Origin: Capronia americana
Lineage: Eukaryota; Ascomycota; Eurotiomycetes; Chaetothyriales; Herpotrichiellaceae
Length of the DNA: 64,000 nt
NCBI GenBank assembly: GCA_016110215.1
Contig: JADWQD010000008.1
Span: 124,001 to 188,000, forward strand
Direction of reading: 5' to 3'
A model generated the notes under the pieces. That model saw nothing but the letters and a program-made list of their open reading frames with translations. It made no database searches and had not been told where the DNA came from. A program made the translations under genes and the position numbers. Shown here piece by piece: positions 44,550 through 56,229 of the stretch (position 1 is the first letter of the stretch; each line of letters starts with the position of its first letter).

Positions 44550-46389
44550 ATGCCAAACCCCGGTGGGTTGTATCGCGGCTGCGGTGCCTGCCGTAGCAGG
44601 AAAGTGAAGGTCAATTTGACCCATCGACTTTGCTAGGAAGGATCGCTAACGTCCGCAGTGCGATCAGACGTTCCCATCATGCAGGCAGTGCGTCAAGTCG
44701 CGAATTGACTGTCCAGGAGTACGTGGGCTGGCCGATGTCATGTTCCGGGATGAGACTTCGAAGGTTCTCCAGAAGGTGGCTCAAGCAGAGGGCCCGCCTT
44801 GTGGCATGTTGCCCTCAGCGCGCACCCACGACTATACATTGGCTGAATCCACAAGAGGCACATGCGATCAAGCTGGAGCTCTCCAACATCCTCTTGCTCT
44901 AAACATCCCTGGTGATATCTCCGTGATCAAGGAGGAGTTCTTGGTGTCAGACTCTGCGTCCGGTCGTCCAGATACTCCAGCCGTTCTCACAAACAATGTA
45001 CAATCGCTGCACAGTCTGGTCCAGGTAAGCCTGCCCGGTGTGGAGATACTAACTCAGTATCTCTTCGACCAGATTGTCATGTCTGAGACCTGGCTTTCTC
45101 TTTTGCCACCTCTATACTCTCACTCTCGTGACAAGAGTGCACTAAGGTATTCGATTCATGCGGCTTCGCTGTTCTTGATGGCAAATCAGACCGGTGATCA
45201 TACAGCAATGGCGCGTGCTCGCCAATCATACGGCCGAAGTCTGAGCCTGCTGAACCTTGATTTGGGCGATCATACTGAGAAACTGAAAGACGAGACTTTC
45301 TGTACGATTCTTGTTCTCCACTTGATAAATGTGAGCACGAGCCGCCAAAGTCATTCCGCAGTATGGAAGATTGGCTAAATTCCTCGCAGGACATCGCAGG
45401 TGAACGCTCTTTGTCTTCTGGTTCGCACCTGAAAGCCTGTAATGCACTCTTGCTTCAACGGAGCAACCATCAGCATCCGGCTTCGAACGATTGCAAGATT
45501 GCGAACTCGTTAGTCATCCAATCGGTATGCTTGTCCTCTCGCCGCTGGGTTCGAATGCGACTGACCGACCCGGCAGCAAGCTTACGTCCTGAAATACTAC
45601 GAAGACTGCTCTGAGCTATATGCTGAACAAGTCTGCAGTTGTGCTTCCGCACAGCCTGCCGCTCAAATCCTACGACAGTGTCTGGCGATCGGAAAGCTGC
45701 GCACCACGGTTGCTTCGATGCGTGCCCTCAATGATGAATCCGACACCGCCACCGAAAGCCACTGGTTCAACGCCCTGCGAGAGGCACAAGCGATTGAGCT
45801 GAGATTCCGCGAATGGGAGCATGGTCTGACAGAGCGTTGGCACCGCAAAGCCGCTACTCACAAACTATCAAGCATGCTAGAGGTCAACATCGACTTTTAC
45901 AGCGACATCCAGGTTGGAAAAGTGTGGAACCAATACCGCTGCGCCCGCATTGTTCTGCACGAAGTAATGATCGAGATCTTGGAGAACCTCGTCGCGATCA
46001 ATACTTGTTCCAGGCATGAGCTGGTCTATAACATCAAGCAATCCGCACAGACGATCACCACCATGTTGTCAGCGATATGTGACAGTATCCCCTTCCATCT
46101 CCAGCAAGTGGATTCCTACGGCAGGCTGGTCACACTGACCTCCAAGCGAGTTTTGGGAGGAGAACATCTCCTGTGGCCATTAGATGTTGTCTTTCACAGC
46201 CAATGGAGCAACGACTATCAGCGGAGCCAGGCCCGCAAAGCACTCGAAGAAATCGGCACATGTTTTGGCCTCAGGCAGGCATCGATATCAATTCAGCTCG
46301 GAAACGCCTCAAATCTTTCTAACGCTTTGTTGGACTCCAACTCGTCTCCGCAACTGCCGCACAGCTGTCTGGCAATTTTGGCTCCCTGA
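44550..46389 (+). CDS. Zn(II)2Cys6 transcription factor
   Basis: Exons 44550-44609, 44659-45330, 45390-45524 and 45577-46389 join in phase 0 to 559 aa. The zinc cluster lies at the extreme N-terminus and is split by intron 1: C11-x2-C14-x6-C21-x6-C28-x2-C31-x6-C38 (RGCGACRSRKVKCDQTFPSC, then RQC and RIDC). It is followed by a fungal-specific regulatory domain of the Fungal_trans_2 kind, starting near residue 140 (LPGVEILTQYLFDQIVMSE … ALRYSIHAASLFLM) and running to the C-terminus. Introns are 49, 59 and 52 bp. It is the only regulator in the accessory island, next to a flavoprotein and an amidohydrolase, so it may control them; this is inference from position only. Confidence 0.9.
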
Positions 46390-46949
46390 GTGGCTGGAGG
46401 GGATCGTGCCGGATTGAATTCGAATCTCTCCGACATCTTGCAGAAATATACTCGAGGGCACTTAGACCCGATTTATTCAGATTTTGAACTGAATGACTGA
46501 CTGACTGGCGTGGTCTCTGTCGTACCGCTTTATCTCCTTCGTCCCTATGTACGGAGCATGTACGAAGACAGAGCAATCAATGACAATTACGCTTGATATT
46601 CTGGACACAGCACTGGAAGACCTCATTTACGATCTGCTCCCATACTTCCTCGTGGTTATTGGACGAAAAGTTGATTTTTAACCTCCATACCCCACACCTC
46701 ACACTCCACAAATCGGTAGGCTAGCCTATTTCATACGGAGAGCTACGCCCGACGTGAGCAACGTGGTTCGCTCCACCGTTTCCAGCATCCGAGTGTCCTT
46801 TCATGCCCAGACAAGAAATGGCCGGTAGAAGACGCAGAGACCAGCAGTGCAGTACGGGGGAATGAACGGATCCGCCGGTTCTCCGGGACAACCTTGCGTG
46901 CTACATAACACACCGGCTACCACAAATAGTAAACAGAGCACCAGCAGCG
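46390..46949. other. convergent 3'-flanking region
   Basis: 560 bp between the ends of the regulator and the flavoprotein gene. No supported feature. Confidence 0.5.
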
Positions 46950-48519
46950 CTACAATCTCGCCTTATCCAGCTTCAGCTGGTTAGCTATGGCTGTTCCGGC
47001 GATTCGACCGAACGTCAAGGAACGAAGGACCGTCGTCATTGGCGGATACTGTGTTACAAGGTTAGGGCCGGGGGTGTATTATCGTAGCGCTGATGGATGC
47101 TTACCTCATGGTAGAAGGCCCCAGTGAGCTCTCCCGCTGCATATAAGCCAGGGATGGGAACGTCGTTGCCGGCCACGACGCGGGAGTCGAGGTCCGTCTT
47201 CAAACCGCCGTATGTGAAGGTGAGGGTGGTTTTGAGGGGGAAGGCGTAGAATGGCGGACTGGCAATTGGGTTGGCCCAGTTGCTCTTGTTTGGCGAAAGG
47301 CCCGTGGTGGCCTTGCCATCAAACTTCATGGTGTCCCATTCCTTGTCGTTGCACGCGGCGTTGTATTCTCGGACCGTGTCTTCCAGCCTGGAAGGGTCGA
47401 GGCCCAGCTTCGCGGCCAGCTCCGCGATGGTCTGCCCTTCCTCGGGCGCGAGGTCTGTGGTCTCGTAGACCCAGCCCGGGCGGAACTTGTCCGACACGGC
47501 TTTGTCGAAGATGAGGTACGATTCGTTGTTCTGGTCGCGCCACGTCTCGAGCGCGATCATCTCGAACGTCGCGAAGAGGTGCCTCTTGCCTTCGTCGTAG
47601 AAGCGCTTGCACTCCCTGTTCACGACGATGCCGTAGCAGTGGCCCCAGACCACAGCGTCGGGCTTGCTGGTGCGCGCGTCGACCAGCTCACTGTGGATGC
47701 CGTCGAAGGCGCCCGACGTCGCAGCGCCGACTTCCAAAGCCATGCGCAGGCCGGCGCCCCGGTTATGCACGAGACCGGGCGCGATGAGGGGGAGGGACTG
47801 CGTCCGCGGGCCGACATACTTGGCTAGCATTTCCTGGTTGCCCTCGAAGCCGCCACAGGCGAGCATGACGTTGGAGCCCAGAACGTCGTGGAGACGGCCG
47901 TCGCTCTTTCGCACTTTGACACCCGTCACTTCTCCGGCATCGTTGGTCAGCAGCTTCTCGGCCTGCGTCTCCCACATGATGGTCAGGCCGTCGAACTGGC
48001 CCATGTGGCGGAAATAGTTCTGAACAATCGCGATGCCGCCACCCTCGGGCGTGGCGTAGTACTGGTCGGTATCTAGTTCGAGTAGGACGTTTTGCTCATC
48101 TGGAAAAGAATCGCGCATCAAGATAGATATCAGCCACCATACAGGTAGGCAGGGGCAGGCTGCTACAAGGAGCTCAACTAACGGTGATGGTTTATCGTGA
48201 CCCCATGCTCGAGCAGGTACGCCATCGTCTTCGGAACTTCGACATACATCTTTGCGCAGTAGTTCTTGTCGTGCAGGCCTTGACTGACCCGGTCCATCTC
48301 GTTGACCCACGCTGGGTCAAGGTTGTTGTCCTTGTCGAGTCTCAGGTATGCAGATGTCCAGCGCGAGGCGCCACATCTCTCACCGTCCTTGCCGCTTTCG
48401 ACGATGAGCACTCGTCCGGGTTTGCTCTGCGCTTTGCATGTCTCCAGGAATGCGAGGGCAGTGGCGGAGCCGGCAAAGCCAGACCCGACGACAATGAGAT
48501 CGTAAGTATTTCCAGACAT
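46950..48519 (-). CDS. FAD-dependent oxidoreductase, fumarate reductase / tricarballylate dehydrogenase (TcuA) type
   Basis: Exons 48519-48183, 48099-47105 and 47048-46950 join in phase to 476 aa. The N-terminus is a Rossmann FAD-binding motif (YDLIVVGSGFAGSATALAFLE, residues 6-26) followed by the acidic VLIVESG strand. The middle carries GGGIAIVQNYF, a second dinucleotide-fold strand (GSNVMLACGGFEGN) and the capping domain typical of FAD_binding_2 enzymes. The C-terminal FAD site (VPIPGLYAAGELTGAFYHEYPPMTTVLRSLTFGRIAG) is completed only by the third exon. The closest type I recognise is bacterial TcuA, which oxidises tricarballylate to aconitate; ketosteroid dehydrogenase-like activities are also possible. 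It lies upstream of an amidohydrolase on the same strand. Introns are 83 and 56 bp. Confidence 0.82.
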
Positions 48520-49254
48520 GATTGGATGAGAAAATGGTGGGACTTGAGCTTGATGGATGCGTTGTGATAAAGGGCGACAGGAGGTGTAGACCAACACAAC
48601 CCCGACTTATATGCCTTTTCACCCGCCATGGTTCTACCACCAGGTATGTGTCTTTCCCCGCTTGAGAGCAGGCCACAGGAAGTCCCAAGTGTCGAGGGAA
48701 GGTTCAGGAATCACTCGGGGCCTGCCTCCTTTGCGCTGAATATGGCTCGACATTGGCGCATCTGTTCGTATTCTGAGACCGATTTCTCGTAGCAGCTCCT
48801 CTCGAAGGCGGGGCCCCGCAATCATGTTGACTGTAGACGCGACGGATCGATGCCCTCGGCTTCTACTTCATGTCGGTGGAACGCCCTGAATGTCTGGGAC
48901 GGTAAGTCGACGCAGGGATGGCAATCGCCTCATTCGGCTAGACTACCGGCCAGGCTCTTGGATGCAATGTCAGGGCCGCGAAGCGAAATGCTAATGGGAC
49001 AAAGCCAAGGAATGCGGAGACAGTGACGAAGAGCAAGACTGCAAGACTCTCTGGCGATCGTCCCCATGTTCCCGTCTCGCATCTGGGGATTACCCGCTTG
49101 CCGCGGCTTCGATGGCACGTAAGCCCTCAGTTCTCGGGATGGAGAGGCTGCTCGCCCTAGAACTATCCCGTGAATCAACAAGAGAGACGCTGCACATGGT
49201 TCATCCGGTCTGGATATTTGCATTTACTGTGGCGAGGCAAATTGCCGTTTCATC
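48520..49254. other. intergenic, promoter of the flavoprotein gene
   Basis: 735 bp with no supported gene; the promoter and leader of the flavoprotein lie in the left part. Confidence 0.45.
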
Positions 49255-50885
49255 TCAGACGAGCAAGTCTGCACCTGCCTGTGAGCCCCAGAGCTTGAGT
49301 ATCTCTGCCTTCGCAACATCCATATCACAAGCGTCTATTCTCCGCTGTATTTGTCGCCTCGTGCTTCTCAGCCGTTCCGCGACTGCAGCCCACGGTATGC
49401 TTCCCTGGTCAAAGGTGGCAATAACATCGTCACTGCCATCCCAGACTCCAGGGCCGCGGAAGGAAACATTGACCAGACGTCCTTCCTCCTTGAGGAGCTT
49501 GCCGCCAACAATGACAGTGTCGATCTCTTGCACACCAGCATGTCTGACTACCGCGGCCACGGGGTCATGCTCATAAGCACAACACATAGCAGGGGTGTTG
49601 CCATCGATGATGATAATATCCGCCGCTTTTCCCTCTACTAAACTCCCGGTCTTGTCTGAAACACCTGCGGCTCGTGCTCCTAGTATTGTTGCCAGGTTGA
49701 AAGCATGTTCCGTGGTAGGCTCAATGTATTTGGGGAAGTTGCCATCGGCCAAGATCCGGGAGTTGCGGTGTGATCTCGAAACTGCAAGACCGATCTGCAT
49801 GGCGTGAAGCAAGCTTGCAGGATTGTTAGAATGGCCTGTTCCAGGCATAGTCAGTGATTTTGCGTCAACAGACGAGCTGGAATCGACACATACAGTCGGC
49901 GCCGATGGAGCCACGCACGTCTTTTCGGAAGCCTATGATCTCTCCATGAGCCATTTGAGATTCCGTAGCGGGAGTCGTAGAGATAAAGGCTCCCGACTCC
50001 TGCAAGATTTGCAATTCTTCTTCAGTTGACCCGGTCGCGTGAGAGAGGATGATGTCAGGCTTGAGAAGTCCGTATTCCATAAGTGCCTTGGGCACGGACA
50101 GTCCCATACCTGCACAGCGTCAGCGCCACAAGAATGAACCGGTCCGCATGCACCACCAGATCCTTACCTGCTATGTTGTTCCTGCGCCAATGCGACGTGA
50201 TCACTTTGGCCCTGGCTTTTCGCGCGCTTTCAAAAATGCGTATCACCTCCTCAGACGGCAACGTATACGAATCAAAGCCAAATCCGATGGCCACCTTCCC
50301 ACGAGACTGCCGACATTGCTTCTCGAGGTCGCCCAAGAGCGGGAAGAACCAGTCCGGCAGCAGCTGGCCGTTGGCAACGACTTGGGTATCCCACCTGTCG
50401 AGGCGAGGTGTCAAGCTTAAGCAAAACACGGATCGTATGCCAGCGGTGAGAGTGGCCGCAAAACCCGCGACACCGTGGCTGGCTGAGTATGCCATATGAG
50501 CGTGGTCGACAATGCATGTTGTCCCTCCGTCGATGGCCTCGAGTAAGCCCCCTAGCTCACCCCAAAAGACATCGGCCGCCGTGTAATTGAATGGCTGCCA
50601 GTTCCCTTTCGCCGTATAGTCGAGCAGGGTGTCGTCGGTATGTCTCCCCTTCAGTTGCGTCTGCCAGACGTGGTGATGCGTGTCGACAAAGCCGGGCGAG
50701 ACTACTTTTCCATAACAGTCTATCACTTTGGTATGCTCGCTCGCCACCAGGTTTTTCCCGATTTTGCTGATGAGTTCTCCCTCTATTAGAAGATCTGTGT
50801 CTTGGAGCACACGGATCCTGTCGTCTGGCCCATGCTGGAGGATTGTACCTCCTCTGAGAAGAATGGACCCAAAATCATCAGCCAT
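49255..50885 (-). CDS. amidohydrolase (cytosine deaminase / chlorohydrolase-like)
   Basis: Exons 50885-50168, 50109-49894 and 49835-49255 join in phase 1 at both junctions to 504 aa. This is a metal-dependent TIM-barrel hydrolase of the ATZ/TRZ group. Ligands visible are the HxH pair in FVDTHHHVWQ (H70, H72), H232 in TSHWRRN, H263 in LSHATGS and D311 in the SIGADCHSN signature, which is split by intron 2. The C-terminal strand set (GSLVEGKAADIIIIDGNTPAM) returns to the N-terminal beta-sandwich, as in the family. The likely reaction is deamination or hydrolysis of a heterocyclic or guanidino-type substrate, which cannot be named. Context with a flavoprotein and a regulator suggests catabolism of one compound. 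Both introns are 58 bp. Confidence 0.87.
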
Positions 50886-51676
50886 TGTTCACGTAGAGGT
50901 ATCAAACCATCGGCCTCTCGGTGTACTGTAGCAATGGTTGTTCGGAAAACTGTGGTTGTGTCCGAGTTCTTTCAGGTGATTCGGACGACCGGGTCCAGGA
51001 GGTGGGAGAGCATGAACCGATTCCATCATCCCTTGTGCAGACCTCGTCATGTCTAACCTCCGAGAGAGACACATCCGAGAGCCAGCTGCTCATTTACGAT
51101 CCCGTCGATGGCAGCCAGCGGGGCCAGCCAAAGGCGGAGAATGAGCGAATCTCCAAAGGTTGTGCCTGTGTCGGTAGCCTAGCCGGTTTCTGACTAGGGA
51201 GCAGCCCGGCGCTCCCTTGCCCCCATCCTGCCCCATCCACCATCCCTGCACCAGGGGCCGGGAGGAAGTACAGCCCTTCGTGTATCAGCACTCCACCGTA
51301 CAGCACTGACTGAGCATAAGGACGCAGACGCAAATGCCAAGCAAACTCTATTCCGACCTTGCGGCGATTACGACGAGACTGCGACTGCCCGTCGCCAGCC
51401 AAACTGATCTCGACACATTCATTCATTTCGACCCCATATCCCACCGTCTCTTTGCCGCCGTCATCTCCAGGACATCTTCGTTCTAGAGATCAACTCACTT
51501 TCGTCCGCCTACCCTTTCCGAACGAAACCCATCCTACCTCTGCCCCTCATGATGCGCGTTTGTTCACTAGCGTCGCATCACGGCCGAGGATCTTGTAAGG
51601 GGACCTCATCTCCTTCCCAGTGAAGACTTCACTGCCCCGAAGATTCAGTTGCACATTCTGCGCCTGGTCAGGGCCC
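50886..51676. promoter_or_regulatory. divergent promoter region at the island border
   Basis: About 790 bp between the amidohydrolase and spt20 start codons. It contains long pyrimidine-rich tracts (near 51420-51545) typical of the leader of a strongly transcribed fungal gene. No coding sequence. Confidence 0.45.
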
Positions 51677-54600
51677 ATGATGGCTGCAGTCATGGCAAAA
51701 CCGACAGGCACGGCGACCAAGATGAAGAAGCCCCCCGCGCCCGTGCTGCAGACAAACGTCAACGGATTCAAGCCTACTGGGCCGTCTGCCTCTCCGTCCA
51801 GCGCGCGCAAGAGCCTTCCCGGGCAGCTCCAGACCCCGACGTCAGCGACCAGCAATGCCGCCGCGACAAATGGCGCAGCGCGGCCGAATCGACGGCTCCA
51901 GCGCTTGACCACGAGAAATAACACAGCGGACAGCGGGATACAGGACAAGCGGGCGGCGAAGAAGTATCCGGAGCCATATGGTATGTTCAGACTATTTCCA
52001 GAGCGGTGCCAGAGCGAGGACTGACAGAGTATGCCATGCAGTCCCCAAAGAGACACACATCCTGCGCAAGTACAAGGGCTGCACCCCCTCTCTCATTGTA
52101 CATCTTCATCCCACCCACTTTCGCTTCGATCAACAGGACGGCAGTTTCAGCTACCACTCCGAAATGCGCGTCTTCATCGAGCATCTGGCCAAGGGGACCA
52201 TCCCGCACGACATGGTGGAAGAGTTTCGGAAGTCCGAAGTCAAATACTACGACGGTTGGCTCATAGTCCGGGTGGTGGACCACAAGTCGGCCGCGAAAGA
52301 CGCCATTGCCTCAGGTGCTGCCGCAGACGATGAGAAGCCGTTCTCTATTCATAACTACAACCAATACATCACTCCGTCGCCTTATGCGCCGTTCCCGACG
52401 AAAGAGCAGCCCGGTGCAAAATCTCCTCCCCTCAAACAGGAACAGACCGACCAGAAAGGAGGACCTCCTCCTGAACAACCCATCGACGTCGCTCCGAGGT
52501 CATATAAACCGCAACCGAAGATCTATCATGTTGCGCTGCGACCCACCATTCTCTCCAGACACATGGATCTCGTCATCGATGCAATGCAGCCAGATCCAAA
52601 GTCACTGACTCGGAAAGGGTCACAAGCCAATGTGAATGGCCGCGCAGCTGGTACTGGCGCTCCCCAGACGCCGATATCGGGCATGCCACCAACTCCATCC
52701 GCCGAGAGAGGCCCGCCGTTGAAGAAGCAAAAGCTCAAGATCGACCCGAAAGACATAGTCGACTATGAGAGCAGAGTCGTGAATGCCACGGCGCCTCCCT
52801 TGTATCTCGACCCCGTGGAGAGTCTCGAGGAAGCCGAGACTCTGATACACATGTTGAAAGATCCACTGTACGACCAAAGGCCACCCTCACCGAAAAGCCG
52901 CAAGAGGACGATTGCCGAGCTTGCGGCCGACGATGCACAAGCGAAGGAACAAGAGCGGTTCATGCTCGTTATGGATGAGCGCACCGCTGGTACTAATGGT
53001 GCTGCAAATGGAGGTGCTGGGGATGGCCAAACATCGGCCGCGTTGTTCCAGCCACGCTTCGAGAAATTCAATGCGCTCGATAACATTAAGCGTGAAATCG
53101 CAGAGCGCAAGCAGCGGGAGAAGGATAGGCAGCTTCAAGAAGACGAGACGAGGAGAGGCCAGCAGGAGCGGATGGAGGAAGAGAAGAAGCGCACTATGAT
53201 GCAACGGACACAAGAGGCTCGGTTGATGCGTGCGCGTCAGGCAGAGGCGGCGGCGGCAGCAGCAGCGGCTGCTCAGCAACAGCAGCCTCAAGCTCCCCAA
53301 CCTGTACAACGGCCTCCTTCCTCCCAGGTCAATGGCATTCCTCATAACATGCGGAATCAGATGATGCAAGGCGGATCACCCATCATCCGCCAGGGCACCC
53401 CACACATGGCTTCGTCGCCTGTCGTCACGAGCGCCGGTCAGGGCGGAGCACCCATGGCAGTCTCCGGCTCGCAGCAAGGTCACGGATCGCCACCAAGACC
53501 AGGCTCGGCTGTACAGCATGGTCATCCCAGTGCACCCATGACCAGGGGTCCCAGCCAGCAAGGGCCCAGTCGCAATGGCACTCCGCAAATACCTCACGGC
53601 ACCCCTGCTCAGAGGAACGCCACGCCGATCATGCGGCAAAATACTCCTGCTCAGTCCGTCAGCCATGCTAGTCCGCACGGTGTCACTCCCCAGATGATGC
53701 CGGCCGGCATGATGCCCGGCATGCAAGCACAAATGCCCAATGGTGTTCACAGGCAACAGCTGAACCCTCAGCAGATGGCGGAACTGCAGCGACGACATGC
53801 TCTGCAACAGCAACAACAACAGCAAGCGGCCATGCAGAATGGAATGGTCAATGGCACTCCTCAGATATCTCCCGCCCAGATGGCCCAGATGCAGGCACAG
53901 CAGGTACAAGCTCAAGCCAACCGAGAGGCTGCCATTCGTCAGCAGCAACAGCAGCAGGCCATGCAGTCACAGCAGGGGACTCCACAGACCGCGCACATGT
54001 CGCCGAATCCGAGCCAGAATCAGAAGGCGTACAATCAGCAAGTCGCAGAGGCCATGAAGGCACAGATGCAGAGCCTTCAGCAGGGGCAAAATCACGGCTC
54101 ACCTGCGCCGAACCACATGACTCCTCAACAGCAGCAAGCACAGATGGTGCATGCCCAACAGCAGCAGCAGCAGCGGATGATGCAAGCTCAGGGCCAGATG
54201 ATGGGCCAAGGCATGCAGCATCCGCAACAGCGGGTTCAGATGGATTCCGATGCACAACGCCAGCAGTACCAGCGGTTCTTCCAAGCATATCAACAACGAT
54301 TCGCAGCTGCAGCCGCCGCCAAGTACGGCGGTAACCCACAGATGCTTCAAGCCCACGAAGTGCAGCAGATCAAGGCGCAGGCTCAACAAATGGCGACACA
54401 GCAAATGCACAAGCAACGCCAAATGGGGAGCCAAATGGGCCAAGCCCAGGCGATGCAGCAGATGCAACAACTCCAAGCGCGTCAGCAAATGGCACAGCAG
54501 CAAGGCGGAGGCATGCCCAACGGCATGATGGGCATGCAGAACATGCAAGGAGGTCAGGTGCCCCCTAACATGGCGCAGCTTCTCCAGCAGCAGCAAGCCC

Positions 54601-54710
54601 AACAGATGCAACAGATGCAGATGCAACATGCGCAACAGATGATGGCCCAGCAGCAGCAGCAACATCATCAACAGCAGCAGCAGCAAAACATGCAGTTCCA
54701 GCAGAGATAG
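51677..54710 (+). CDS. spt20: SAGA complex subunit Spt20
   Basis: Exons 51677-51980 and 52042-54710 join in phase 1 across a 61-bp intron to 990 aa. Spt20 holds the SAGA coactivator together. The conserved Spt20 domain begins at the junction (EPYVPKETHILRKYKGC) and continues through PSLIVHLHPTHFRFD, EMRVFIEHLAKGTIPHDMVEEF and YYDGWLIVRVVDHK (about residues 100-190). A second conserved block (RPTILSRHMDLVIDAM … PLYLDPVESLEEAETLIHML) follows. Beyond residue 440 the protein is Gln-, Met- and Ala-rich with long poly-Gln tracts, as in other filamentous-fungal Spt20 proteins. The first ATG (MMAAVMAK) gives a disordered N-terminus of about 100 residues. The ORF remains open further upstream only from a GTG. 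Confidence 0.92.
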
Positions 54711-55529
54711 CTTCTGTGCAGGGAGTCTGCGCCCGATCGTCGGCACTGCACCCTGGTATGAGCGCAATTCCGGCTATATTTATCGAGGTCCTCAGATCCT
54801 ATTGCTTTTTACTTACCTACCTCTCCATCTACCACCAAGGCGTTTTACTGGATTGGGAGGATGATTGTCATGCCTGTCCCAGGGCAGAGGCCAGAGGACA
54901 GAGACTGTTTGGGACATTGGCGATCTGCATCCATGGCGTGGGTTGGGACGCGGGCTTCTTGGAGGCGGTCTGCATCCACGGCGTTAGTTGAGGCGGGGCA
55001 TCCTTGGGGGGCGATCTGAAAACGTACCCGGTTTTGCTTATGATATCCACGAAAAGAACGACTGCATTTGGAGTGGGAACTTGAGCAGAGCAGGGTCAGG
55101 GTCAGGAGCAGGGACAGGATGGACGAGTTTGCACGGGACGAAGGGATGGATGGATATTGCACAATCAATTCAAGCCAAGCCTTGCAAGGCGCATACATAC
55201 ATATTTGTTGAAATGGCCATACTAATACTGATACTGATATTGATGCTGGTACCGAAAGGCAGAGGTCACCCAAGAAAATTCACGCACCAGTGACACTAAC
55301 CTAGACACATGGGAGTGCGCGGTATTACTCCTTGAGATTCAACGCTTTGAATATGGTAGCCGCTGTTCCTGTCAAGGAGAGGTCCACAGCCCCCTGGGAA
55401 TCGCCCAAAAAGACTGAGAATCATGGCAATTCATGCCCGGATCTTGAACCTCTTAGCTTATATGCCTGTCTGAACCCTGTTTATGACAGTTCCCTCAGGC
55501 TGCCTGCTGCTTTACATCCACTACGCTGA

Positions 55530-55584
55530 TATCATATCGTACTATATCGTATTGTATTATATGATATGATATGATATGATATAC
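55530..55584. repeat. ATATG/ATATC microsatellite
   Basis: Degenerate TATCGTA units pass into five clean copies of ATGAT. Non-coding. Confidence 0.8.
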
Positions 55585-55662
55585 TTTAGTACTATTCATA
55601 TATTCAACTCTCCCTTTCTCTCGACTAGCTACAGCACCTACCTGGCTTTACCGTGTTGTCGA

Positions 55663-55691
55663 GGTGTAGGTGTAGGTGTAGGTGTAGGTGT
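55663..55691. repeat. GGTGTA tandem repeat
   Basis: About five uninterrupted GGTGTA units. Not the fungal telomere unit (TTAGGG). Confidence 0.85.
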
Positions 55692-55711
55692 CAGGCTCAG
55701 ATGAACAGTGA

Positions 55712-55746
55712 GTAGGTAGGTAGGTAGGTAGGTAGGTAGGTAGGTG
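55712..55746. repeat. GTAG tetranucleotide repeat
   Basis: Eight to nine uninterrupted GTAG units, with scattered related units to about 55850. Confidence 0.85.
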
Positions 55747-56229
55747 GATGGATAGGTAGGTCGTTAGGAGGGATCACCAGATAGTACAGTAATGAGGATG
55801 ACTTGATGTAAGTTGATATGGAGGTACGCAAGTAGGTACGTAGGTAGGTATGTATTAAGTACAGAGTACTGTGTATCTTGTATATATTTCTGTAATATCA
55901 CTCGCTCTCTCACGACTCACTCACTCATCCTTTTACTTATTCCTTCACTCCTTCACTCTCACGCGCCCGCCACGTAGAATAATATTACAGTAATGAGGAT
56001 GATAATGATAATGATTACAGCTTGGATACATGATATGTCCAATATGGCTGCCTAGATGAAGATATAATACCAAATTATCTTTTTGAGAAACAACCAACAG
56101 ACAAATAGACGAACAAACGATACACTTATGGGCCTTTCGAGATGGAGATCCGGATTGAGATCGAGATTAGATTGTATATTCATTTCATCCCAGCTCATCC
56201 GTCCGGCAGGGGATAAATTCCAAATGAAT

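Larger units (their letters stand above)
54711..56229. other. intergenic region with a microsatellite field
   Basis: 1.5 kb between the spt20 stop and the 3' end of the next gene, with no gene recognised. It is dominated between 55.5 and 55.9 kb by several unrelated simple repeats (listed separately). A pair of similar GCATCCA(T/C)GGCGT words occurs near 54930 and 54973. Confidence 0.55.

Noticed and set aside
55660..55750. Internal telomere-like repeat
   Set aside because: Units are GGTGTA and GTAG, not TTAGGG, and two unrelated units lie side by side as in ordinary microsatellites.
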